Source: Gammaproteobacteria bacterium
GTDB taxonomy: Bacteria > Pseudomonadota > Gammaproteobacteria > Steroidobacterales > Woeseiaceae
NCBI GenBank assembly: GCA_018699395.1
Contig: JABIQN010000050.1
Span: forward strand, 1-44,155
Reading direction: 5' to 3'
DNA length: 44,155 nucleotides
Part shown: in pieces, positions 20,141-29,515 of the stretch
Layout of the letters: every line of letters begins with the position of its first letter
Numbering within the stretch: the stretch's first letter is position 1
The notes under the pieces: model-generated
Seen by the model: only the letters and a program-made list of their open reading frames with translations
What the model was told of the DNA's origin: nothing
Database searches by the model: none
Program-made: the position numbers and the translations under genes

Positions 20141-22297
20141 ATGGATTACACTGCAGCAATCTTGGCCAAACTACCGGGCGCGAATAAGCGCGACCACGGT
20201 GTGCAGCACCTTGTCGAAACACTGCAGTCCTATCTACCGGAAGACCAACTCAAGACCATAACGGCCGCTTATGAATTTGGCGCGAAGGCGCATGCCGGAC
20301 AATCTCGTAAGACAGGTGAGGCATATATCACTCACCCTGTAGCTGTCGCACAGGAGCTCGCCGAAATGCGGCTCGATGTCCAGGCGATAACCGCTGCTAT
20401 TTTGCACGATACGATTGAGGACACTACTGCATCGCTCGACGACATCTCAGAGAAGTTCGGTAGCGAAGTCGCGCTGCTCGTCGATGGTGTCAGCAAGCTG
20501 GATCAAATTCAATTTCGCAGTCAGGCAGAGGCTCAATCCGAAAGCTTTCGGAAAATGATGCTCGCGATGATCGAAGACATTCGCGTCATCCTCGTCAAGC
20601 TCGCCGACCGTCTGCACAACATGCAAACACTTGGCGCGATGCCCACTAACAAGAAGAAGCGTATCGCCAGAGAAACACTCGACATCTATGCACCGATCGC
20701 CAACCGCCTCGGTATCAATCGACTCAAAGTGCAACTGGAAGATCTCGGCTTTAAACACCTCCATCCATTTCGATATCGAGTGCTCGCAGCTGCTCTTAAG
20801 AAAAGCCAGGGCAGTCAAAAACAGATCGTAAAGAAGATCATCGAAGAGTTTGGCACAGCAATGGCTGACGAAGGCGTCGAAGGTGGGGTCGCCGGTCGAC
20901 AGAAACATCTTTATAGCATCTACAACAAGATGGCGACGAAGAAGCGCCAGTTATCCGACGTTGTCGATGTATACGGTTTTCGAATTATTTGCCCTGACGT
21001 GGGTTCCTGCTACCAGGTGGTCGGCATCGTGCACGGACTCTACAAGCCGATGCCGGGACGATTCAAAGACTACATCGCCATTCCTCGGATCAATGGCTAC
21101 CAGTCGTTGCACACCACGCTGTTCGGTCCGAAAGGCTTACCGCTAGAAGTACAAATTCGAACGCGTGATATGGACCGTTTGGCGGAGTCCGGCGTTGCAT
21201 CTCACTGGATCTACAAGGCCGACGAAAAGTCGGATGCAAGCCCACAGCGTCGAACACGTGAGTGGCTATCAAATCTTGACGAGCTGCAACAGTCAGGCAC
21301 GTCGGAAGAATTTCTCGAGAGCGTCAAGGTCGATCTGTTTCCAGATAAAGTATATGTCTTTACACCCAAGGGTGACATCATGCCACTACCCAAGGGCTCG
21401 ACAACAGTGGACTTTGCATACGCGGTACACACTGATGTTGGCGACCGCTGTGTAGCTGCGAAGGTCAATCGCAGCCTAGTGCCACTGCGTACAGAATTAC
21501 ACAACAGCCAGACTATCGAGATCATTACCGCCCGAGGCGCGAAACCAAACCCCAACTGGCTGACGTTTGTAAGCACAGCAAAAGCTCGAATGGCCATCCG
21601 ACACCACATGAAAAACCTTCGCTCGTCTGAGTCGGTCGATCTCGGAAAGCGCTTACTCGACCGGTCACTCAAAGACATCGGATCGTCGTTGCGCAAAGTT
21701 GGTAAAGTACGTATCACCGATACACTAGAAGAGCTTGGACTTAATAATAATACCGAGCTATTTGAGCAGATCGGTTTGGGCGAACGGCTCGCTCCATTGA
21801 CGGCTCGTTTTCTAGCAGGAGTAAACGACGAAGATGAGGGCTGCGAAAACACGGCGAATATGACTATTTCTGGCACCGAGGGAATGGTGATCAGCTATGG
21901 AAAATGCTGCTACCCAATTCCAGGCGACGACGTAATGGGGTACCTGACCGCTGGCCGAGGCGTCGTTATCCATCGTAACCAATGTGGCAACTTGTTGAGC
22001 TTTCGAAAGCAGCCGGAGAAATGGATCTCTGTGAACTGGGAAAAGAATATTGAGCGCGATTTTCTTTGTCAGATACAGACAGACACAAAGAACAAACCAG
22101 GCGTTCTCGCGGAGGTAGCGTCAACCATCGGTGATTGCGGTTCTAATATCGAGCAAGTCGAGGTGCTTGGGCGTCACGAAGATTGTTCGGTGCTTTCGTT
22201 CTTACTGCTGGTGAAAGATCGCGTGCACCTAGCAAGCGTTATGCGCAGCGTCCGCAAAATGAAGAATGTCATTCGTATTTCACGCGACTGCGCATAA
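20141..22297 (+). CDS. spoT: Bifunctional (p)ppGpp synthetase/hydrolase (SpoT/RelA)
   Basis: HD motif ILHDTIEDT, synthetase YSIYNKMATKK and YGFRIICPDV, GRFKDYIAIPRINGYQSLHTTLFG, TGS domain and C-terminal ACT-like region. Confidence 0.97.
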   Translation: MDYTAAILAKLPGANKRDHGVQHLVETLQSYLPEDQLKTITAAYEFGAKAHAGQSRKTGEAYITHPVAVAQELAEMRLDVQAITAAILHDTIEDTTASLDDISEKFGSEVALLVDGVSKLDQIQFRSQAEAQSESFRKMMLAMIEDIRVILVKLADRLHNMQTLGAMPTNKKKRIARETLDIYAPIANRLGINRLKVQLEDLGFKHLHPFRYRVLAAALKKSQGSQKQIVKKIIEEFGTAMADEGVEGGVAGRQKHLYSIYNKMATKKRQLSDVVDVYGFRIICPDVGSCYQVVGIVHGLYKPMPGRFKDYIAIPRINGYQSLHTTLFGPKGLPLEVQIRTRDMDRLAESGVASHWIYKADEKSDASPQRRTREWLSNLDELQQSGTSEEFLESVKVDLFPDKVYVFTPKGDIMPLPKGSTTVDFAYAVHTDVGDRCVAAKVNRSLVPLRTELHNSQTIEIITARGAKPNPNWLTFVSTAKARMAIRHHMKNLRSSESVDLGKRLLDRSLKDIGSSLRKVGKVRITDTLEELGLNNNTELFEQIGLGERLAPLTARFLAGVNDEDEGCENTANMTISGTEGMVISYGKCCYPIPGDDVMGYLTAGRGVVIHRNQCGNLLSFRKQPEKWISVNWEKNIERDFLCQIQTDTKNKPGVLAEVASTIGDCGSNIEQVEVLGRHEDCSVLSFLLLVKDRVHLASVMRSVRKMKNVIRISRDCA

Positions 22298-22315
22298 CAA
22301 TTAGGAAAACTAAGT

Positions 22316-22696
22316 ATGAGCAAAAAAGCTATTCACACTGACAACGCACCCGCCGCTATTGGAACGTATTCGCAAGCGATCGAAGCCGCTGGGCTTGTTT
22401 TCTTATCTGGGCAAATTCCACTCGTTCCAGCCACGATGGAGATTGTAGATGGAGACTTCGAGGTACGCGCAAGGCAGGTTTTCGAAAATTTGCAGGCCGT
22501 TGCTGAAGCCGCCGGTAGCAACCTGAACAACGCGGTCAAAATTACTGTGTTTCTAACAGACCTCACTAACTTTGCAATGGTGAACTCCGTGATGGAAGAC
22601 TTTTTCGAGCGGCCGCTTCCAGCACGCGCCGCTGTGGGCGTAGCATCCCTTCCAAAGGGCGTGGATATCGAGGCAGACGCAATCCTTGCAATCTGA
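22316..22696 (+). CDS. ridA: RidA/YjgF family enamine deaminase
   Basis: AIGTYSQAIEAAGLVFLSGQIPL, VFENLQAVAEAAG, PARAAVGVASLPKG. Confidence 0.95.
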   Translation: MSKKAIHTDNAPAAIGTYSQAIEAAGLVFLSGQIPLVPATMEIVDGDFEVRARQVFENLQAVAEAAGSNLNNAVKITVFLTDLTNFAMVNSVMEDFFERPLPARAAVGVASLPKGVDIEADAILAI

Positions 22697-24758
22697 TTCG
22701 CCGCTAACTGCTCTGAAAGGCGTCGGTCCGGCGCTCGCAAAAAAACTTGGGAAGCTCAATCTCAATCGAGTTGATGATCTGCTATTTCTTTTACCGCTGC
22801 GGTATGAGGATCGTACGCAACTCATAGAAGTCGGTGCGCTGGAAGTCGGTGCTCGCTGTCTAGTCTCTGGCGAAATTCTGCTTGCCGAAACTGTCTTTCG
22901 CGGGCGACGAAATCTGTTGGTTCGAATCGGCGACAGTAGCAGTCAATTGACATTGCGCTTTTTCCATTTTTCTCGACAGCAGCAAGCACAGTTTCAACCC
23001 GGCTCTCACGCGACCTGTTTCGGAGAGGTTCGTAGAGGACAGTCCGGTTTCGAGATGATTCATCCTGAGTACCGTATCACGCAGGAGGGGCAGGATGCCG
23101 CGACGACGGACTCACTAACGCCAATCTATCCGGCGACTGAGGGTGTACAACAAGGTCGCTTGCGAAGCTTAACTGATCAGGCCCTGCGATTGATGCAAGC
23201 CGCACCACCCGAGGAGTTGTTGCCCAGAGCGATCACTGAAAAACTCGGAATGCCTTCGCTCGCAGATGCGATTAATTATCTACATCGCCCACCGCCCGAC
23301 GCTGATATACAGCAGATGCTCTCCGGTACCCATCCATGTCAGCAGCGCCTCGCGTTCGAAGAGTTATTAGCGCATTACCTGAGTTTACGGAATCTACGCG
23401 CGCTCACTGCGACCGAAGATGCGATAGCGCTAACGGATGGCAATGAGGATGTTAGCGGTTTCGTGAGCGAATTACCGTTCAAGCTAACGGGCGCTCAGAA
23501 TCGCGTAGTTAGCGACATATTATCGGATCTCGCGGAGCCTCATCCAATGATGCGATTGATCCAAGGCGACGTCGGCTCCGGCAAGACAGTCGTCGCGGCT
23601 GTGGCTTGTTTAAAGGCTATTACCTGCGGCGTACAAACAGCGATCATGGCGCCGACGGAAATTCTCGCAGAACAACACTTGCGCAGTTTCTCGGACTGGT
23701 TTCGACCGCTGGGGATTACACCCGTCTGGTTGAGTGGTAGCCAACGAGCAGCGCTAAGACGTGAGTCTCTTCAATCTATAGCGGGTGGTAGCGCACAGTT
23801 AATTATCGGCACACATGCTTTGTTTCAGGAAGGCGTTGATTTTCATCGCCTTGGTCTGGTCATCATCGATGAGCAACATCGTTTTGGTGTCCACCAGCGA
23901 ATGGCGCTGCGGGACAAAGGCAGCTCTAAAAACGGTCGCCCGCATCAGCTGGTCATGACTGCGACACCTATTCCAAGAACATTAGCAATGGCGGCTTACG
24001 CTGACCTCGATACCTCGGTTATTAATGAATTGCCGCCCGGGCGTCAGCCAGTTTCGACTGTTGCTGTACCGGAAACTCGACGCAGCCAGGTTGTGGAGCG
24101 AGTCCGGTCTGCCTGCGCTACTGGACAACAGGCCTATTGGGTGTGTCCTCTGATAGAAGAGTCTGAAGTACTCGACTATCAGGCGGCCGCAGCAAGCTAT
24201 CAAATGCTGACTGAAGCCCTACCTAAACTACGAGTTGGTCTCATACACGGTCGTATGCGGCCTGTGGAGAAGGAGCGCGGTATGAGGGCCTTTAAAGAAG
24301 GCCTAATCCAGCTGCTAGTCGCGACGACTGTGATCGAGGTCGGGGTCGACGTACCAAATGCGAGCCTGATGATTATCGAAAATGCCGAGCGTATGGGACT
24401 GTCGCAACTGCACCAACTTCGCGGTCGCGTTGGTCGTGGTGCGGCTCAAAGTCATTGTGTATTGCTGTATAAGTCACCGTTAGGTCAGATTGCTAAGGAG
24501 CGGCTTGCTGTCCTGCGGGATACGAATGATGGCTTCATCGTCGCACAGCGCGATCTCGAGTTACGTGGGCCTGGTGAATTACTGGGCACCAAGCAAACTG
24601 GACTGCCGGATTACCGAATTGCGGACCTTGCTAGGGATGCTGATTTGATGCCACAAGTACAAATCAGTGCGGAAGCTATTCGTAAAAAATCTGAAAGTCG
24701 TGCGGCGGCCATCGTGCGCCGATGGCTCGGTGACGCCAGCCGATATGGGAAAGTGTAA
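22686..24758 (+). CDS. recG: ATP-dependent DNA helicase RecG
   Basis: LKGVGPALAKKL, RLIQGDVGSGKTVVA, IIDEQHRFGVHQR, VMTATPIPRTLAM, QLRGRVGRG. Confidence 0.97.
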   Translation: MQSDSPLTALKGVGPALAKKLGKLNLNRVDDLLFLLPLRYEDRTQLIEVGALEVGARCLVSGEILLAETVFRGRRNLLVRIGDSSSQLTLRFFHFSRQQQAQFQPGSHATCFGEVRRGQSGFEMIHPEYRITQEGQDAATTDSLTPIYPATEGVQQGRLRSLTDQALRLMQAAPPEELLPRAITEKLGMPSLADAINYLHRPPPDADIQQMLSGTHPCQQRLAFEELLAHYLSLRNLRALTATEDAIALTDGNEDVSGFVSELPFKLTGAQNRVVSDILSDLAEPHPMMRLIQGDVGSGKTVVAAVACLKAITCGVQTAIMAPTEILAEQHLRSFSDWFRPLGITPVWLSGSQRAALRRESLQSIAGGSAQLIIGTHALFQEGVDFHRLGLVIIDEQHRFGVHQRMALRDKGSSKNGRPHQLVMTATPIPRTLAMAAYADLDTSVINELPPGRQPVSTVAVPETRRSQVVERVRSACATGQQAYWVCPLIEESEVLDYQAAAASYQMLTEALPKLRVGLIHGRMRPVEKERGMRAFKEGLIQLLVATTVIEVGVDVPNASLMIIENAERMGLSQLHQLRGRVGRGAAQSHCVLLYKSPLGQIAKERLAVLRDTNDGFIVAQRDLELRGPGELLGTKQTGLPDYRIADLARDADLMPQVQISAEAIRKKSESRAAAIVRRWLGDASRYGKV

Positions 24759-24768
24759 ACTTCACGTC

Positions 24769-25662
24769 ATGAAACAGATTCTCGCGCCGGAACTAGTCCG
24801 CCAGCTCCGCAATTACGGCAAGCTCATGCGTATCGACAAGCCGATTGGAATCTGGCTGTTGTTGTGGCCCACGCTTTGGGCACTTTGGCTTGCGAGTAAG
24901 GGCGCGCCGGATCAGGGTCTGTTTCTCATATTTGTACTGGGTGTTATCACCATGCGTTCCGCAGGTTGCGTGTTGAACGACTATGTCGACCGTAAAATTG
25001 ATCCCTACATAGAGCGCACTCGCGGGCGGCCCATTGCTTCTGGCGCGGTGGCGCCTCTGGAGGCATTAATTTTGTTTACCGCTTTAAGCCTTATCGCTAT
25101 TGGTCTAGCAGCGATGCTGAACGGACAGGCTAAATTACTCGCTGTTGTCGCGGGCGGCCTGACTGTCGCGTATCCATTCGTGAAGCGTTACCTCTCTATT
25201 CCACAATTTATATTAGGCGTCGCCTTCGGTTGGGCTGTGCCGATGGCATTTGCCGCGGAGACTGGGGGTATACCGGAGCTTGCCTGGCTCGTGTTCGGAA
25301 CGGCTGTGATCTGGGCCGTAATTTACGACACATTTTACGCCATGATTGATCGCGAAGATGATCTGAAGATTGGTATAAAGTCGACTGCCATTTTGTTTGG
25401 CGATGTCGACCTCTTTGTCATTGCAGGACTACAAGGCCTGATGCTCTTGGCGCTTTTCATGATTGGCTATCGTGCCGAGCTTAGTGTCTGGTATTACGCT
25501 TCCGTTTTCGTTGCCGCTGGACTCATGGCCTATCATCTCTGGCTCGCTCGTGACCGACAGCCGGAAGGCTGCCTCGCTGCCTTTCTGCACAATCACGTTA
25601 TTGGTCTGGTCATATTTGTTGGTTTGCTGCTGCACTACACTTTCAATCCGAGTATTGCCTAA
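24769..25662 (+). CDS. ubiA: 4-hydroxybenzoate octaprenyltransferase
   Basis: LMRIDKPIGIWLLLWPTLWALWLA, AGCVLNDYVDRKIDPYIERTRGRPIASG, YDTFYAMIDREDDLKIGIKSTAILFG. Internal ATG chosen over the longer track ORF. Confidence 0.96.
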   Translation: MKQILAPELVRQLRNYGKLMRIDKPIGIWLLLWPTLWALWLASKGAPDQGLFLIFVLGVITMRSAGCVLNDYVDRKIDPYIERTRGRPIASGAVAPLEALILFTALSLIAIGLAAMLNGQAKLLAVVAGGLTVAYPFVKRYLSIPQFILGVAFGWAVPMAFAAETGGIPELAWLVFGTAVIWAVIYDTFYAMIDREDDLKIGIKSTAILFGDVDLFVIAGLQGLMLLALFMIGYRAELSVWYYASVFVAAGLMAYHLWLARDRQPEGCLAAFLHNHVIGLVIFVGLLLHYTFNPSIA

Positions 25663-25862
25663 TATTGAGCGTGAAGAAATTTATTCATGGGACTCAGCAC
25701 ACGGTCGTGAATATATCTCCAAGCTCTACAGACGAAAAAATACACAACTTTGGGGTAGAAAAAGATCGAGAATCCACATCGCCTTGGAATGAACGCGTTG
25801 CACGTAATTCACTCGATGCAATTCCGGGCTATATTTTATAAAAGCGTGCTACCTTTTCGCCA

Positions 25863-26708
25863 ATGCTAAACCGCAAACATATCCGCCGCCGATTCGAGCA
25901 GGTCGCGAGTCGATTTGATAGCGCAGATTTTGTGCATGCCACGACACGCGAAGGCCTTCTTAGCCGACTTGAACCCGTCCTAATCGAGGCCAAGACAGTC
26001 ATCGATCTCGGCGCTGCAACGGGCTCCACGAGCCGGGCCCTCGAAAAGCGTTTTAAGAAGGCCAATGTCATCTCAGTAGACATTGCTCATAGCATGTTGT
26101 GCGAGGCCAGAAAGAAGAAGTCGTGGTTGTCCAGAGCCTCTTATGCTCAAGCAGATGCAGTGGCTTTACCGTTTCGAAACGCTTGCGTTGACCTGGTGTT
26201 CGCGAACATGCTGCTGCCCTGGCTCGACGACCCAACACCGGTCTTCACAGAGGTCGCGCGAGTCTTGCGCAAGAACGGTGTTTTCGCTTTCACCACTCTC
26301 GGCCCAGACAGCCTTCGGGAGATTGCCCGAGCCTGGGGTCAGGTCGATGCCGAAGCGCACGTGAATCGATTTTCCGACATGCATAATCTGGGCGATGGCT
26401 TGGTGAATGCAGGACTCCGTGATCCAGTAGTGGATGTTGACCGCTTGTCCATCAACTACAAGAACAGCGAAAGACTATTTGCTGATCTGACGAACAGTGG
26501 CGCCCGCAATACATTAATAGCGCGAAGTCCAACCCTGACAGGAAAAGGGCCATTTGACGCCATGATTGCCGCTTTGACTGATGCTGACAGAGGTGACATC
26601 ACGCTAAATCTCGAGTTGATATACGGCCATTGTTGGGGTTCCGGCCCTAAAATGGACCCGGAAAATTACCGTATTGACGCTACTCAAATACCGCTACGAC
26701 GCTCCTAA
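25863..26708 (+). CDS. bioC: SAM-dependent methyltransferase, BioC-like
   Basis: IDLGAATGSTSRAL, LVFANMLLPWLDDPTPVFTEVARVLRKNGVFAFTTLGPDSLREI. BioC versus a paralogue is not certain without other bio genes. Confidence 0.78.
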   Translation: MLNRKHIRRRFEQVASRFDSADFVHATTREGLLSRLEPVLIEAKTVIDLGAATGSTSRALEKRFKKANVISVDIAHSMLCEARKKKSWLSRASYAQADAVALPFRNACVDLVFANMLLPWLDDPTPVFTEVARVLRKNGVFAFTTLGPDSLREIARAWGQVDAEAHVNRFSDMHNLGDGLVNAGLRDPVVDVDRLSINYKNSERLFADLTNSGARNTLIARSPTLTGKGPFDAMIAALTDADRGDITLNLELIYGHCWGSGPKMDPENYRIDATQIPLRRS

Positions 26709-26926
26709 TTAAAACCAAAATGCGGTCGATCTCGAAAGCTCTTGAAAATAAGAGATTCACTCTAAGCATAGCCCCTAAACCATATTGCATGGCCGACTCG
26801 ATTTGAGTACACTTCGCGAGCTTTTTGGGCGGGCAGCCCAACCAAACCGGCCGATAGACGAATTCTCGGTATTCCCGGATCATTAAAGAACCCACCGGCA
26901 CGAAGTCGTCATGCCCGGAAAATATT

Positions 26927-27091
26927 TTAGGGCGCGGCTAGAAACAGAATCAGGGTTGTAGATAATGCCACCCTGATTTGCAGAGTCTTCAGAACCTTTT
27001 TAGAATCAGACTCATCGCGCGACAGGTGAAAAAGGGCTGTGCTGAGACTGATAACTATCGCTGCCAATAGAACGAATACGATGATTTTCAT
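26927..27091 (-). CDS. DUF2909-like twin-transmembrane small protein (54 aa), below the ORF-track length cutoff
   Basis: Hand-translated: MKIIVFVLLAAIVISLSTALFHLSRDESDSKKVLKTLQIRVALSTTLILFLAAP*. Two TM segments around a K-rich loop, adjacent to SURF1, where this family is commonly found. Confidence 0.7.
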   Translation of the reverse strand: MKIIVFVLLAAIVISLSTALFHLSRDESDSKKVLKTLQIRVALSTTLILFLAAP

Positions 27092-27105
27092 TTGGAGAGT
27101 ATAGT

Positions 27106-27807
27106 TTGAACGACCAGATCAAAAAGCTGTTGCCAGCATGGCTCCCTCTGGTCGTCGGTGCATTTCTCGTCCTGCAGTTTGCCGGCCTTAGCGCATGGCA
27201 AATTTCCCGCGGCCTCGAAAAGCGAGCGACGCAACAGACGTTTCAGGCCGAGCCGGTCTTCACCACTTGGTATAACGGCATGGAAGTTCGCTCTTTTCAA
27301 AACCTGAGCGTGAAGGGCCACTACGACAGTGAACATCAGGTCGTGCTCGACAACATCATTATCAACAATCGTTATGGTCATTACGTCCTTTCGCCTCTCG
27401 ATGTGGGCGCCGACGCGCCTCTTCTATTAGTCAATCGTGGCTGGATAGAAAAAGGGAGCAGCGGTTTTGACTACAATCGTCTGGACTTAGTCGATGGTGA
27501 GGTGGGCATACGTGGTCGCGCCGGATCACTGCCCAAGGCAGGGCGCAAAATAGGTGAAGCATTCGTGGGCGCGAGCACCTGGCCGAAGCACGCGGTATAC
27601 CCCACGGCGGCGGAAATCGCTATCGCGCTAGGTCGCGAAGTTCAGCCATTTGTATTGTTGCTGGACCACAATGAGCAAAACGGCTTTCTCCGATATTGGG
27701 TGCCCTCTGAGTTTGGCCCCGGAAAGCATTTCATCTACGCACTACAATGGTTCGTGATGGGCGCGGCTCTAGCTGGACTGCTAGTCTGGAACTACCGCAA
27801 GAAGTAA
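27106..27807 (+). CDS. SURF1 family cytochrome oxidase biogenesis protein
   Basis: AWQISRGLEKRA, VLDNIIINNRYGHYVLSPL, LLLVNRGWIEKG, HFIYALQWFVMGAALAGLLVWNYRKK; TTG start. Confidence 0.9.
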   Translation: MNDQIKKLLPAWLPLVVGAFLVLQFAGLSAWQISRGLEKRATQQTFQAEPVFTTWYNGMEVRSFQNLSVKGHYDSEHQVVLDNIIINNRYGHYVLSPLDVGADAPLLLVNRGWIEKGSSGFDYNRLDLVDGEVGIRGRAGSLPKAGRKIGEAFVGASTWPKHAVYPTAAEIAIALGREVQPFVLLLDHNEQNGFLRYWVPSEFGPGKHFIYALQWFVMGAALAGLLVWNYRKK

Positions 27808-27815
27808 TTCGATAC

Positions 27816-28388
27816 GTGAGTAAAAAGAAAACTACCTGGGCACACGTGCAGATGCTATTGATCGCCTCTGTATTCTTCGGGCCTCTCGTCATAGCGACGT
27901 GGATGTACTATGGCGGGCACCTTCAGCCGGACGGGCAAGTCAATCATGGCGCCTTATTGGAGCCAATCGTCAACATTGTTGACAAGCTTCCGGACGCAGA
28001 GATTATCGAAAGTGGAGGCGGATTCTGGGTGCTACTTTACCTGAATGAATCCGAGTGTTTGGAGGACTGTCGAACAGCACTCCATACGATACGACAATCT
28101 CACAAAATGATTGGCAAGGAAATGGGTCGCCTCGTGCGAGTCTTCTTGCACGGCGAATCACTGCCAGATACAGTGTTTCTCGCCGATGAATATGCAGGGA
28201 TTATAACAATGCGAGATTTCGCTCTCTCAGCATTACTCGGTAACAACAAACCTGCTGCACTGTCAGTGGGTGGATACTTCCTGATGGACCCTCTGAGCAA
28301 TCTCATCATGTATTTTGAGCCCGAAATAGATCCCAGCGACATGGCCGAAGACATAAAGCATCTTCTAAAGCTGTCTCGCATAGGCTGA
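27816..28388 (+). CDS. Hypothetical membrane-anchored, thioredoxin-like cytochrome oxidase assembly protein
   Basis: N-terminal TM, WVLLYLNESECLEDCRTALHTIRQSHKMIGKEMGRLVRVFL, GGYFLMDPLSNLIMYF; between SURF1 and cyoE; GTG start. Confidence 0.72.
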   Translation: MSKKKTTWAHVQMLLIASVFFGPLVIATWMYYGGHLQPDGQVNHGALLEPIVNIVDKLPDAEIIESGGGFWVLLYLNESECLEDCRTALHTIRQSHKMIGKEMGRLVRVFLHGESLPDTVFLADEYAGIITMRDFALSALLGNNKPAALSVGGYFLMDPLSNLIMYFEPEIDPSDMAEDIKHLLKLSRIG

Positions 28389-28399
28389 GTGAAAAATAC

Positions 28400-29299
28400 G
28401 TGAACACAATCGTTGAGAAAGGTGTCAACTGGCGCGACTACTATGAACTAACAAAGCCGCGGGTCGTCATACTTATTGTCTTTACTGCCGTGGTGGGCAT
28501 GTTCCTCGCAGTGCCGGGCTTACCGGATGTCACGCGACTTATTTTCGGCACCATTGGTATTGCAATGGCGGCGTCATCGGCTGCCGTTTTCAATCATGTT
28601 CTGGACGCCCGAATCGATATCCTGATGATGCGAACTCGAGGCCGGCCGCTGCCCCAGGGCAGGCTCACGGAGAAGTCCGCGCTGATTTTCGCGTCTATTC
28701 TTTGTGTCTTGTCGATGATCGTCCTCTGGTTTCTCGTCAATCCGCTCACTGCCGTCCTGACATTTCTCTCATTAATTGGTTATGCCGTCATTTATACGGC
28801 CTGGCTGAAGCGTGCGACACCGCAGAATATTGTCATCGGTGGAGCGGCTGGTGCGGCGCCACCGATTCTCGGTTGGACGGCTATAACAAACGAAGTGACC
28901 AGCGAGCCATTACTGCTATTCCTGATCATATTTGTCTGGACTCCACCACATTTTTGGGCGCTGGCGATTGCTCGACTTGAAGAATACCGAAAGGTTGAGA
29001 TTCCGATGTTGCCGGTAACGCATGGCGTTCCGTATACAAGGCTGAACATCCTTCTTTATTCAATTCTACTATTACTTGTCACCATCATGCCGTACCTGAT
29101 CAGCATGAGTGGCCTGATCTATCTCGTTGCGGCCATCGGGCTTGGCTTGTATTTTCTTTACTACGCCATTCGAATGTATCGGGAGCATGACAACGAAGAA
29201 TTACCAATGCAGATGTTTTGGTACTCCATTAGCTATCTGGGCTATTTGTTCATGGCACTGCTGATCGATCACTACTTCATTTTCAGGCTTGCATTTTAG
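28400..29299 (+). CDS. cyoE: Protoheme IX farnesyltransferase (heme O synthase)
   Basis: YYELTKPRVVILIVFTAVVGM, NHVLDARIDILMMRTRGRPLPQGR, VWTPPHFWALAIARLEEYRKVEIPMLPVTHG. Confidence 0.96.
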   Translation: MNTIVEKGVNWRDYYELTKPRVVILIVFTAVVGMFLAVPGLPDVTRLIFGTIGIAMAASSAAVFNHVLDARIDILMMRTRGRPLPQGRLTEKSALIFASILCVLSMIVLWFLVNPLTAVLTFLSLIGYAVIYTAWLKRATPQNIVIGGAAGAAPPILGWTAITNEVTSEPLLLFLIIFVWTPPHFWALAIARLEEYRKVEIPMLPVTHGVPYTRLNILLYSILLLLVTIMPYLISMSGLIYLVAAIGLGLYFLYYAIRMYREHDNEELPMQMFWYSISYLGYLFMALLIDHYFIFRLAF

Positions 29300-29515
29300 T
29301 AATCGATGCCAGGCCTGTACTGCGACCTTCCGGTGACTCTTTGTCATAGTCGATTATTTCTGCGGTAAATCTTAAACGACTGCAGAGACGTTCGAATTGA
29401 GCAGCGCGCATTTACAGTGCCTTGCTTGATCGCTAGAATTCCCTACTTAGGAGTGCGTTAGGAGCAATAGTCTCTGCTACACTTTCGCGCTTTCGTAAGT
29501 TCGATAGCTCTCCCA

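Noticed and set aside
21211-21876. 221-aa antisense ORF within spoT
   Set aside because: Low-complexity, Ser/Arg-rich shadow ORF antisense to clear SpoT domains.
29291-29413. Short minus ORF MRAAQFERLCSRLRFTAEIIDYDKESPEGRSTGLASITKMQA between cyoE and uvrD
   Set aside because: About 40 aa, no family recognised with confidence; could be a gene remnant but not supportable from sequence alone.
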